The notes beneath the pieces are model-generated. The model searched no databases. It was not told the origin of the DNA and saw nothing but the letters and a program-made list of their open reading frames with translations. Below are positions 23,480-34,506 of a DNA stretch of 64,000 nt, one piece after another. The position numbers and the translations under genes were made by a program. Source of the stretch: Pyrrhoderma lamaoense (taxonomy: Eukaryota > Basidiomycota > Agaricomycetes > Hymenochaetales > Hymenochaetaceae). Each line of letters begins with the position of its first letter. Positions within the stretch are counted from its first letter, which is position 1. The stretch covers positions 1 to 64,000 of the forward strand of contig NBAZ01000042.1 in assembly GCA_002794735.1 (NCBI GenBank). The letters are read 5' to 3'.

Positions 23480-24620
23480 TCCTTTATTCTTTCACAAGCA
23501 TACGAGCGATACCAGCAATCTGCAATGTCGACAAGAAACCACAGAACATAGCAGAGATGGCTATCCTAGCGATAATCTTCGCTCAGGAAGGCGCGGGAGC
23601 ACTGAGCACACCAATTTGAGTTTGGATACCTAGAAAGCCTAGGTTGGCGAATCCACAGCGTGCGTCAGTGGTGATTGTAAGTGCTCGGTCAGAGAGAGGG
23701 TTGTCAGAGGCCAAGTTCATTTGAAGATCTGTCATATACATTGTTACGATTTTCTCAGTAATCTAGTTGGACTCGAAGGAAGGGGGAGTAGAACACAGAC
23801 CAAAGTAAGCCACAAACTCATTCAAAGCAAGTTTCGTAGCAAATAACTGCGAACCCCTCAGGATCTCAGCACAAGGATGTACCACGTATCCGATAAGCAA
23901 CTGTAACGTCAACTTAAGAATCCCATACCCATTCCTGATCCAACAATGGACACGTTTGTCAACACACTCAACAAGATCTATTCGGCAACCATGAACCCAA
24001 ACCAGTCTCCCTTGCAGAACGCGTGAACACAGGAGGGTTCTTGTCTGTGTGTCCTCAAACTATGACAATTGTGCCCCGTTACACGGGTTTGTCATCTTCG
24101 GATATATGCATCTTGCTGATGGCGATCAAAACTGGGATGGACATGATGGAGGCTATAACTAGGTTATGAGCGGGTACTGCAAGGGCGATGTATGTAGATA
24201 ACACGGAACCTGCGATAGTTGAAAAACTTGAAGTAAGGAATGGTAAGTATATTACAAATATACGTGAAAAGAAGAGAAGCAAGTGGCTCTTTGGAGATGA
24301 ACAGGGCGGGTGAAAGGGAACGGACGAAGAGAAAGACAATTTAGATAAGAGGAAATAAGATATGTGTAACACATACTGGAAGCCATAGTCAATTGTAGCT
24401 CAGATTCAGTCATAAGGTTGATATAAGGCTTGACGAGACAAGCATCTTTGCTCTGCACAACCCAGGATGAGCATGCGGCCCGAAAGATATTCATGATTTT
24501 GAAGAAGAAAAAGCAAGCAAAAGTCATGATGAATATGGAGCAACATAGTACATTATGTGAACAAATGCGATGAAGATAATCTCAGAGAGCTGTAAAGATT
24601 CTTTCGTCAGACCACCAAGA
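23480..24620 (-). pseudogene. concentrative nucleoside transporter (CNT) remnant
   Basis: Reading the minus strand, recognisable CNT-family blocks occur in the correct order: AFVHIMYY (about 24560-24590), FFKIMNI (about 24490-24510), QSKDACLVKPYINLMTES with ELQL (about 24400-24465), an intron-like gap, FSTIAGSVLSTYIAL and IMSIPVLIAISK (about 24100-24240), then ANLGFLGIQTQIGVLSAPAP (about 23600-23655) and a final transmembrane-like segment. In working CNT proteins this region forms the nucleoside/Na+ or H+ binding core in the plasma membrane. Stops and frame changes separate the blocks, and the N-terminal half is not evident. It is decayed or possibly intron-rich; decay is more likely. Confidence 0.65.
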
Positions 24621-25580
24621 AATTAAAGACGATACAAACATTATCTTAAAACCACAACTCATAGTATTAATGAAGAAAAATGCATGATAGACCAAACCGG
24701 TGCTATAGAAGAATTCAGCTCGGTCAAAACCATGTTTCAAGGGATAAGTAGCAAGGGTTGGAAGTGACTGGCTGAGAGATAACACTTGGTTGTTGTAAAT
24801 AAAGACCGACAATCACATTTGTCATTCCGATGATAGAGTTTCCCACTTTTTTGACACCAAAGTTGAGCCCAAGATGTCACAATAACATACAAGTAATAGA
24901 TTTTACTCAGATTTTTAGTTATGTTTTCATTGATAATAATAAATACATAATAGTACTGTTTGGTATTAAAAGTTAAAAACAAAGTGTATATAAGATGTTT
25001 TATGATCATTCGCGTAACAGAAATGCTAGGTCTGGTTAAATAAAGTATATACCTGATATTTTTGTTTAGCTTATGCATTTTCAACGAAAAACTATCTCAT
25101 GCATTATCCAATATGCTATTTTTTGCATAAATCCCCCTTTCTCGAGTGGGGGAGGGGTAAAACTGATGCATTATCGTATTTATGCATTATTACACTATTC
25201 GCTATGACATATTTTACTGTACTTGAAATAAGAGTACTCAGACCATCTACTTGTTCCCATCTACCCATATGTGAAGAAAAAGTAACCCCGTAAAGCCCCT
25301 TGATCCAGCATGGGTGCTCCTTCTCCATCCTTTGGCTCATATGGGCTATGCTCTTATAAGGGATCATACTTGTCTAATGTCTCCTGAGCGAGCTTTGGTA
25401 TAAGAACACAGTCGAGTTTCTTTGGTTTTCTATTATCTAAAGCACAGAATTGACTTTGTGTACAAGGTGCTTGAGCGTTTCGTGCTAAAATTGACAAAAC
25501 TTCTTTCCGGTGTTCTGTATTGACCCTGGTGTGAAAAGGAAAAATTAATATCTATTATATTTTTCGTCTTTCATAGCTAA
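24621..25580. other. AT-rich region, no gene recognised
   Basis: AT-rich DNA between the transporter remnant and the 3' end of the second recombinase-like gene. Short frames (24737-25084, 25099-25367) show no family features. Any N-terminal transporter sequence here is too degraded for me to follow. Confidence 0.5.
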
Positions 25581-28500
25581 TTAAAAGATTACAAACAATG
25601 ATTGGACGTACAACTCTGAGCCATCATGATGAAACGGTTTCGTTAACTGTGTTGGGATTAGTTCTACTCTTGGATAGATGTTTTTTAATGACTCGTCAGG
25701 TATCAGCTGCGCCAGTAGAGGTGGCGGTGGTTGACCCTCGCCTAAACCTAAAACATTATGCCATTGTTTACAATACCAATCTGATGCCTGTGTGATACTT
25801 TTTAAATACGATTTGTGAGACGGTTCATAGATAATCTGGCCATTAAGCCATTGTCCAGTTATCGTAGTTTGCTCTACTGGAGTGATTGCATTACCAGACT
25901 GCCGAGGGTCTAGTACCGGAATGTACTGGTATGCTAACGCATTAGTGATTTGTCTCAATAGTCTTGGTCCTACTTCAAAGACAAAGCCATATTTTTTTAC
26001 ATGTGACTTCAGTATCACTCCAAAGTCTTTGGCCTCCATCCTCGCTCCTCTCATTGTAAATAAAAATGTTTGCTTTATCCTAGCCTCTTCCCCTTCTGAT
26101 TGTTTCTTCAAGACCTCAATCTCGAGGGGTCGCAGGTGAAAAAGGTATATATGAAGTAACCTGTCGACGGCTTGCGGAAAACTATGAGGGATATGTGACT
26201 CAAAACCATTCCTGAGATAGTTTTTGTCCTTTCTTACAAGAAGAACCCAGTAATTGTGAAGGTGGTAGAGATCGCGTTTAGCGCCTGGCCCATCTCCTAT
26301 GATTCTTGTTTTTAAGAACTCGGTTACTCGGGGAGGTTGGCCACCGGTAATATAAAGAAGCACAGCTAGTGATTCTAAATAAGCTTGTGCCGTGCTTATA
26401 AAGCACTCTAGCCGTTTTTTATCGCTCAGAGTTTCAAGAGCCCGACGATTGAGTTGAGAGATGAACGGTGACGAGTATGCCGCTGAGAGACAGGTCGCAA
26501 TATCTTTTTCATGGGACAGTGTCTCCAAAGTATCGCATATCTCAGGTGTTAGGATCTCATACAGATTTATTGCGAGATCTTCACCAGAATATGCATTTCC
26601 ATCCGAGTCATGCATGTAATGACTTGCGATAATTTGCAGATTCTCATATGCAGCCAAGATGAGATCGCTTAGCATTTTTCTCATTGTTTTCAGTGGTAGA
26701 ACGTGTCTATCAATACGCAAGGCTTCACAATCTACTTCCCATATAAGTTTGGGGATTGGTCGTGATCTCCTAACGGCGATAGTAGCCTCCCTACTAATAG
26801 TGCAGAGTAATGAGTAGGTGCAAGGTCTTTTCGACGGTGATAGTATATCTGTGAGAATGGTTGAGGCGGTATTGTAGTCCATCTCCTTGGATGTGATGTG
26901 CAAGAACACAACAGTCTTTAGAAAATATTTTAAAGGAGCGATGAGTGGAGTTATAAGTCTAGCTTCTCTAAATCCAGATGTTTTTGCGTCCAGCTTGTAA
27001 TGTCTAGCAAGAAGATATTGCTCTATAGGATTTCTCCATTTATCGAATCTAACATCGGAACAGTCCTGCGATAGTACTGTCATCACCAGGGATATGAGTA
27101 TCTGTACGCCATTGTCTTCCTCAGATTGCTGTTCAGACACTGGTTCCACCTGTAGTGAGGTGCTGGTATTTTCTAGAGCTTTAGTCGCATTATCAGATCC
27201 ATCCTCAAGTTGGTCCCCGTCATCCCCCTCGTCGGAGTCACCAGTCTCATCTTCCATCAGTCTCATCTTCCCCATCAGTCTCGTCGGAGTCACCAGTCTC
27301 ATCCTCGCCATCAGTCTCGTCGGAGTCACCAGTCTCATCCTCCCCATCAGTCTCAGTCTCAGTCTCGAGTCACCAGTCTCATCCTCCCCATCAATCTCGT
27401 CGGAGTCAGCCTTGTCGCTACTGGTCCCGGTATTACCATCAGTACCTAGCTTTACGTTTGCACACCAGTCTGTAAGACACCGAGCTTGAGCTTTCATATC
27501 CTCTTCGAGACTGAAGGTGTAGTTATGGTTTCTCTTCTCATCAACTGAGCGGAGAAGGGCAGTAATGAAGCGCACCGCTTCTGTCACATATTTATGGTTC
27601 CTATTCTCTCGTCTCATTATCTCTATATCCCACACCCACCCCCTCTCTTTACTATTATAGTCCAAGTATATATGTCCATGTTATTAGTTAGTGATCTTTA
27701 TGATTAGAATAAGAAATTTTCTGACCTTCCTATGCCGGGAATTAGGCTAGCAACTGATCCATAACGTAGAGAATGATTAAGGGCTTTATCATACAGGCTT
27801 TCAACAACTGAGTAGATCCTGCTATAGAGATCCTCTTTCCGTGGTGGAAGTGCTGTTAATAACTGGAAGTCGCTCGGATGAAAGTCCTCAACTAGATGTT
27901 CCAGGCGTTTATCCCACTGTACGCGTTTCAGGAACAGATCTTGAAGTCGCTGGTTCTCTTCCATATAGAGCTTCATGTTTTCATCCACATTTGGAAGGTA
28001 ACTTAATGGTTGAAAATCCGAAAGCTGAGGCAAAGTTGTACATTCAGGAGTGTTACCCTGTACTCCCGGATTTTGCGTCTGCCACGATGGCTGATTCTCT
28101 CAGTTGCTGGCCATGGTATAGTCCTGACTCGCGTATATTATGTTTGGCTGCCAAGGTCAGGTCAGAATGGTGTGCGTAGGCATGAGTTCGTAGGGAATCC
28201 GGGCTACTGAATAGATGTCTACAACTTTTCGAAGAGCACAAGTATTGATAGTCTTTGACTTCAAGCCCATGGATATATAGAAGGCTGTCAGTTGGGGCCC
28301 TTGCGTAAAGCTCAGCCAGCTTAGGAAGATCCTTGGCATCTATGTTCGGATACATAGATTTTAATGCTTTCAAGGCATGTTTGAATTCCCTAGGCGGTGG
28401 AACTATGATTTTCATACGCTTGTGTGATTTTTTCCTAAGAGATGATTGCGTACAGTCTCAGGTGGGACGCAACTTTTGCAGGTTGTACAGATGAGGATAT

Positions 28501-28880
28501 CGAACGTCTCATTAACAATAAAACCAGCATAAACGCCGTCCAGAGTTGCGATTCTCTGTTCATCAATAGTCTCGACTTTGGTTACAAGAGCCGCTTGAGA
28601 AGAACGGAGAGATCAGTATCTAGGTACTGCATTGTCTTAAAGCATAAAATAGAGATATATCTCACCTGGCTGGAGATTTTTGAGTCGGGCGCTTTTGCTT
28701 AATGTTGATCCATCCCCTGACTGGGGATACACCTAGTAAGCCATACAAAATAAAATTATAGGCCAAGAGGCAGCGTACCTTCTTTGGCTTCTTTGTGGTC
28801 GATCCCTGTCTTGAGCCTGCTTCCTCCAAGTGAGGACTCCTGGGTCTTTTACAACTTTGTGAGTCCTGGTTTTGCTCCAT
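25581..28880 (-). pseudogene. second OrsD-type finger / recombinase-like gene, frame-broken
   Basis: Paralogue of the gene at 10041-13024, in opposite orientation. Exons 1-2 (28880-28779, 28732-28666) and most of exon 3 are nearly identical to that copy; the rest is only similar as protein. A single-base deletion near 28428 breaks the first finger (HLLGKDPH region), and the frame is lost again near 28053. The last exon (27665-25581) is a long open frame. It keeps GGQPPR with Arg (codon 26328-26330), a basic RKDK stretch and LLRQI, but has no GH..Y motif near the end, which reads QWHNVLGLGEGQP. An expanded minisatellite (27240-27412) lies in the acidic linker. Its domain retention is complementary to the first copy. 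Confidence 0.75.
27240..27412 (-). repeat. 36-bp minisatellite in the acidic linker
   Basis: On the coding strand a unit of about 36 bp (GACTGATGGGGAGGATGAGA, then CTGGTGACTCCGACGA) is repeated about four times with partial units. The outer units read acidic (DEIDGEDETGDS; EDETGDSDEGDD). The inner units are read one frame off and give a basic series (MGRMRLVTPTRL). The other paralogue has only a short acidic stretch here. Confidence 0.85.
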
Positions 28881-28979
28881 ATTCTTCGTTAATCCGTAAG
28901 ACAAACTCCCGCTCGATCTTGAAGGGAGTGTTTGGTTTAAGCTTTGCTATCCCCTCACACGGTTGTCATTGTCATTAAT

Positions 28980-29080
28980 ACAGGTGGGCGGAGCCGTATA
29001 AGCTAATTGGATATTTTCTTGCCTGAGTCTGAGGAAACATGCGCTTATGTACTGGTGCTTCCATTCGTATATCCACCTGT
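28980..29080. mobile_element. MITE-like element, inverted copy
   Basis: Reverse complement of 9841-9941, carried within the right arm of IR1; the terminal ACAGGTGG/CCACCTGT repeat is intact. Confidence 0.5.
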
Positions 29081-30957
29081 GATACGAATTTGAAAAAAAT
29101 CGATTGCCTGGTTGTTCTTTAGATCGTACCCACTACTAAGGTACTAAGGTAGGAACGTGTACATGTGCGATAACTTATACTCCCGTGACAGACATACTAA
29201 GGGACAATCCCAGTAGGGACTTGATCAATCCTGGCTTTGGTCATCGCGTGCACTTGATATTCTGTGGTTGTCTGTCTCGTTTTTTTGAGTTGCACCAAGG
29301 AGAATGAAAGAAAAAGTCTTTTGGAATTGAATTTTTTGGCATCATAGCAATCGTTTGTTTCCAAGTAGATTCAAGGAAGAACTGAAGGACTTACAAGTCC
29401 GTTCGGCACAACGCGTGAACTCAGTTCACACCTTAAAATGGAAATTATAATCACGATCCCAGTCCGAGCACCTTTCGGTTATCATCTAACTAGACCTGCC
29501 CCACGTCGAGACAGGGACGTTTTCGTTATATCAAAAGCAAGAGTTACAGTCTTAACAGTAAACTATGCAGACTAGAGATCATGCGACCTCGATTCTATGT
29601 ACTGCTCGGCACCTTATGAGAAATCAAACTCTTAAATCACATTTGAGTGGCGATATCAGTTATTTCTTGCAAAGCAATCACATGCATTCAACAATGATAA
29701 TTTGAACTCACGTAAGGCTCTGGAAATTTTCAATAAATACTATTATTCTGTTTGTTCGTTAGAGATGGTTAGTTCTTGTTTTTTCCCCATCGGTCTCTCA
29801 CAGTAAATCACACTGTTCAGGAACAGTATTCTTCTTGTGCGTCCCTCATCCGGACATCTTGGAGCCCAAGATGGGGCCCAGGACAGGGATTACGATCGAC
29901 ATTACCAATCGATAGGCATTTCCAAATTGGCACCGCCAATCTTATATCTGGCGTCCTTTAATATTAATATTGTATCCGGATGTAATGTTAATTAGTATAC
30001 TGTAGTAGCACTATAGTTAATCTCACTACAATTATGTAATAAAGTTTAAATTAAGCATTAAATCTTGATCGTATCGATAATTGTTAGACGCATCTAATTT
30101 AGCGATGCAAATCTCTGAGAAAAATATATAAAATCTACTTATACCTTTCAATTTCAACCTCTAGAGCTTCTAAAATCAATATTTAACGACTTCAAAAGGC
30201 CCTGTTTTCTTTTTATAACATCCTCAGATATCTAAAGCCAGTTTATGATGAGGAATAAGAAGAAGAAAAACCGAAAGTTGAAAGAAAACATCAGTGATTA
30301 TGTAAATAGATGTAAGTCTTCGTATCACGCATCGTGTACAAGACCGTGTCTGTCTGTACCTCTAACTACCTTTCGACCTTCTATCTACTTGACACGATTA
30401 AAAAATGAACTACATAGGTAAGAGTTCAGTTTAAATAATAAGATATTAAAGTACTTACTATTAAATCAGAAGAAATAGAGGATAACTTACCTCGTGATAG
30501 GGTCGAGAGGATCGCGGTCTGGTTGCTCTCGATACAACCAGATGTAGATACCAACAACATCCGGGCGAGGTCCGTTGTATGCTTAGCATGCGAAAAGAGG
30601 ATCGCTCTATGGGGGCGCTTCTCTCTAGCGTCTTGGTGTGGCCACTTGAGGCAGAAGAGGCATAGAGATAACGGCGGTCAAAAGACCGCCGTTCGTTTAC
30701 CGTATACCCTACGGTATATGCCCGTCGGCCTCATCCGGTTTGTGGCAGCTAACAGGGCCCTCTGTGAGTCCTATATTTCTTTATTAATTAATTTACTTTA
30801 CTCACTATTATGTTGTTTAAGTTTCCGTCTTCATTTGCATGTGGCTCGTGTACGTGTTCGCGGAAAAGTTGGTAGTGTTCCTACAGTTGTAAGTAAATAT
30901 GTGAATAATTAAAGATAAAAATGTTCTTACCTCCTCGTTAACACTCTAGCGTGCGGA

Positions 30958-30990
30958 ATGCTTAGTAGTAGTAGTAGTTGCTGTTGCTGC

Positions 30991-31025
<35 letters not shown>

Positions 31026-31230
31026 CTGTTACTGTTGCTGTAGTCTTACCTTCTTATTGCTGTTCATACCGATCTCGTCGATGTTGTTGTTTTTGTTGTT
31101 GCTATTGTTGCTGTTGCTGTTGTTGCTGCTGCTACTACTGACCTCGCTATGCTCATATCGACCTTGCTATCTCGCTGTCCTCGCTGGTGCTGTTTCTGCT
31201 CTTTGTTTTGTTGCTGTTGTTGCTGTTGTA
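30958..31230 (-). repeat. CTG/TTG triplet tract, right copy
   Basis: Same tract as 7660-7945 seen from the other strand, about 33 bp shorter, with the loss mainly in the pure CTG/TTG block near 30975-31040. No gene reads through it convincingly. Confidence 0.85.
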
Positions 31231-31946
31231 TCTGTTGTTGATCTCGTTACACCTAGCCTTACTACGTTCTGCTTTCGTAGTTATTCAAACGAGCTAAAAA
31301 AGAGAATGTTATTATGAGAAATTTTGGATTTCAGCATTTATATCCTTGTTGGAATCCACCCCACGTGAAGAGTTTCCCATCTGCGATCAGAGACGCAAAG
31401 AGATAATCGCCTAAGCTAATAGAGATGATTTACTTGTATTGCAACTCAAGAATGATATGTGGGACTGCGTGTTCTCCAAAAGAAGTCGTGCCCGCGCTTC
31501 CGCCCAGGACAACTGAATTTGTCTCATGAGTGTAGGCGAAAAAGTGTCTGAATTGTGCCGTGATCTTTGGAGAGGATTCGATTATGGTGTCGAGTCCTCC
31601 TTTCTTAAAAAAGAGGGTGTTATTATCTTTGAGAAATTTTGGATTTCAGCATTTATATTCGTGTAAGCGGGTAAAAGGAGTAGTATCGTTTCTACTTATA
31701 GTCATCGTCCCTGTTCAGGTAAAAAATAAGTCACATGTTAAAAAGGACCTGCCCACCTTCTGTATCTCAGCTATCTTCGTTCTCCACTGTCAAGGATCGC
31801 CAATCAATATAATGTAGTTCGATTGCTGAAGAAATATGGAAAGGAAAAAGTGGTCTGATTACATTGACTCAGTAGTGACAACTCTACGTTTCAGCTCAGC
31901 CATCGCATCGAAGATCTTCACTTCATTGGCGTTGAGCAATTTCCAT

Positions 31947-32820
31947 TATTTGTAATCATCGTCTGACATGTCACACGTACGATGATCCGGGTAGAAGTCC
32001 AAAGACTTAGAGAGTTGAAAAAGAAAGCATTGCGAGGGTATATGAGGCATACTGGGACACATATAAAGAGGGTACCGGCCGGATACGAAAAGTCCGAGCA
32101 GACAGATGCTCGAAAACCTCGACTGCTATATATGAGACCTCGGCTATATTTGATATGCTTTCTTTCCAAGCATGCATTCCATAACACCCGCCACCTTTAG
32201 TGTAAGAAGCCAAGACTAAATAAAGGATTGGAAAGTTAGCGCAGCTCAGTACCCCCACGCAAAGGGTCCTACCTCTACCAACTACTATTTCTCCGTTTAG
32301 ATAGATAAACCCATATGAACCGCGCTTTAAAGGTGTGAATGTTACACCGGCACAAGTGAGATCTGCAAATGTAAGCCCTTTGAAAGCTTCACAGCGCCTC
32401 TTAATAATCTTTTAAACCATTAGAGCATTATTTAAGTGATATACGAGATGAAGATACCTTCGACATCCTTTCCTTTGCTGCAATCATAGCATTCGCTGAG
32501 TTTCCCGTAGGAGTTGAGTTTGTTGTCCATCGAACTTGACGATAAAGGCCTGTCCCCAATCTCTTCTCCTGGTTAGCGAGTACCCTGTGTAATTCATGCA
32601 TTATCTCGCGCCGAGTCCGCACGATACCGGATTCTTGCCGCTCTTTAACTGACATACGTGTGCTTTTCTCTGCAAATCTTGTCTGACGCACCCGTCTTGT
32701 GCTGATGAGACTTTCAAGATTGAACTTTCCCGCTGCGTTTGGTGGCAAGAAAGATTCATGATGTACATGGGTAATTGTATTATCTGCACTTTTGATGGCA
32801 AAATACCCGTGTATCTTGCG
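31947..32820 (-). pseudogene. unknown truncated gene, inverted and frameshifted copy
   Basis: Copy of 6073-6946 with the same three-exon structure. A one-base insertion near 32043 changes the last exon (VSQYAHIP becomes VSQYASYT) and shifts the frame. It is joined to the tail of a FunK1 copy at the same breakpoint as in the left arm, so the fusion predates the inversion-duplication. Confidence 0.55.
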
Positions 32821-34440
32821 CTCTGTCTTGGAGTAGATGCTAGGCTAGCAGCTTCTTCGGGAGAAGCTTCGTCCAAATGCTGTCCTGTCTCTATAGCCTC
32901 TAACTTGGCCAGCACCCTCGCATGTATACGAAGAATCTCATTTCGATCCTTCGAGATGTCCCTCTCCGCATCCTTGGTATTCATAGAAACATTTATTAAT
33001 GATTTGAGCTCAAGGAAATAATCCTTGAGCTTGATAAGTTCCGGAGAGAGTTTAACAAGAAACAGAGATTTGAAGACGTTTTCACTCTCAGAAAATGTCT
33101 GCTTGATTAAAGCAGAATCGTTCATTCCCTTCTAAGAATTGGTTGGACCCCATATATCCAGGGGGGAGCGACAACGATCGAGACATACGCATATTAGGGT
33201 ATAAAATGTGGATTCTAGATCGTGGTGGTAATTGTGGACGAAGTCGCTTTTATTTGCTAAAACGTCTGCGGCCATAAATAGGGTCGTTCCCTTATAGATA
33301 CAGTCAGTAGATGCAGATAACGAATGTTATTCACAAATTTTACCGTTCTCTGTTTCACAGTTTCTAACGCATTCTCATCCGAGAGGTCCACAGCATGGTC
33401 AAAACCAATCAGGCAACCAGCTCTTTGACCATCTCCTGCATCCACGAGCATTATATTGCTATCACTTATATCACGATGCAAGATCTTTTTCTTCATTCCC
33501 AAGTCGATGATTGCTGTATCCTCCGTTAGCTAATTCAACCAGGAGTATGCAATTATACATTTAACATTACCAATAAAGATATCCCTGAAGGCGATCACCA
33601 GCTCCTTTGGCGTCTTGAAATCACTGATTGGCTGTCCCACAGTACTCAGTACCATTCGATGATGTTCGCGAAGGGTCGTCTTCGAGTTTGAGCCCTCAAC
33701 TCCTGGTCGAAATTTCCCTGTGTGATTTCCCATATACTGGTGTGCACACATAGAAGGAACGTTCGGAAATCCCTTCAGCTTCTGTAGTATGTTATACTCC
33801 TTTATCTCATCATCCTCGTCTACCCAGCTATCCTTCACTATGTACTTCCGTAGTTCATTCCCCTCCTTGTCCTCGTCACTCTTGAGACGACCACTACAGA
33901 GTCGGATTGTCGTCCCTCTCCCTACGATACTCTTAGAGCGGAACACGGTCTTCAAGATCTCCAATTCCACTTCCTTGTCGTCAATCTGTTTAACAGTTAC
34001 ATATCGCTTCCCATCTCTTGTCTTGACGGACGTGTCAAGTCCCAGGTCCTTATCCTCTGCGAAAAGAACCCCGATTGCTATTCGCAGGAAGTCTTCCTTC
34101 TCCTCATGGATGTTGATCTTAGTTGATCTAACCACACCAGAGCGGTCGTAGAGATACACGACTAGGTCGGAATAACTGAAACCGAGAGCAAGCATCCATA
34201 AGCGGTCATCTTGTACGGAGAACGACTCGCAGACATAATGGCCTAATCCGGAGATTACTTCATCATCACTTGTGTTAGTGGAAGATCTGATATCGCCAAT
34301 TACGGCAAAGGATCCATTTCCATCCGAGTCAGCCTCCCCTGTCGTCGCTGCACCATCGCCCTTCGTGCCGTGCTTTATCTTCTCTTTGAATGGGATGACG
34401 ACAAGATTCGGCTTTTGTATCCGACTTCCATTTGGTTTAT
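32821..34440 (-). pseudogene. FunK1 copy 3: 5'-truncated mosaic (N-type A, mid alpha, C-type 2)
   Basis: The exon is open from 34440 down to 33571 but has no start; the N-terminal part is cut off in the YKPNG region and replaced by the flank of the next cassette. Introns are 33570-33514 and 33343-33291. It has HRDISDSNIML but LIGFDHA, that is Gly in place of the DFG Asp. The mid-module is alpha (MCAHQYMGNHTG). The C-terminal region is the shortened type-2 form shared with the copy at 3839-6072; its frame is restored (LDIWGPTNS) but hits TAG near 33134. It is unlikely to encode an active kinase. Confidence 0.8.
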
Positions 34441-34506
34441 AATCAAAAGGACATTGAGATTTTCATAGCTTTACTTCCGCTTCTCCAATCCCAGGCCTAC
34501 AGAGTC

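Larger units (their letters stand above)
28881..31946. other. long non-coding stretch of IR1 right arm
   Basis: Mirror of 6947-10040 with the same elements: MITE-like repeat (28980-29080), the paired hairpins (30670-30716) and the triplet tract (30958-31230). No gene is recognised. The stretch near 31345-31380 carries the same isolated RCC1-like fragment on the minus strand. Confidence 0.6.
28055..33553 (-). repeat. inverted repeat IR1, right arm
   Basis: Reverse complement of 5340-10866. Differences seen include a shorter CAG/CAA tract, an extra base in the last exon of the unknown gene, a nonsense change near 33135 in the FunK1 tail and one base lost in the recombinase-like exon near 28428. 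The match runs through the 3' half of a FunK1 copy; beyond it the copy switches to another FunK1 subtype. Confidence 0.9.
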
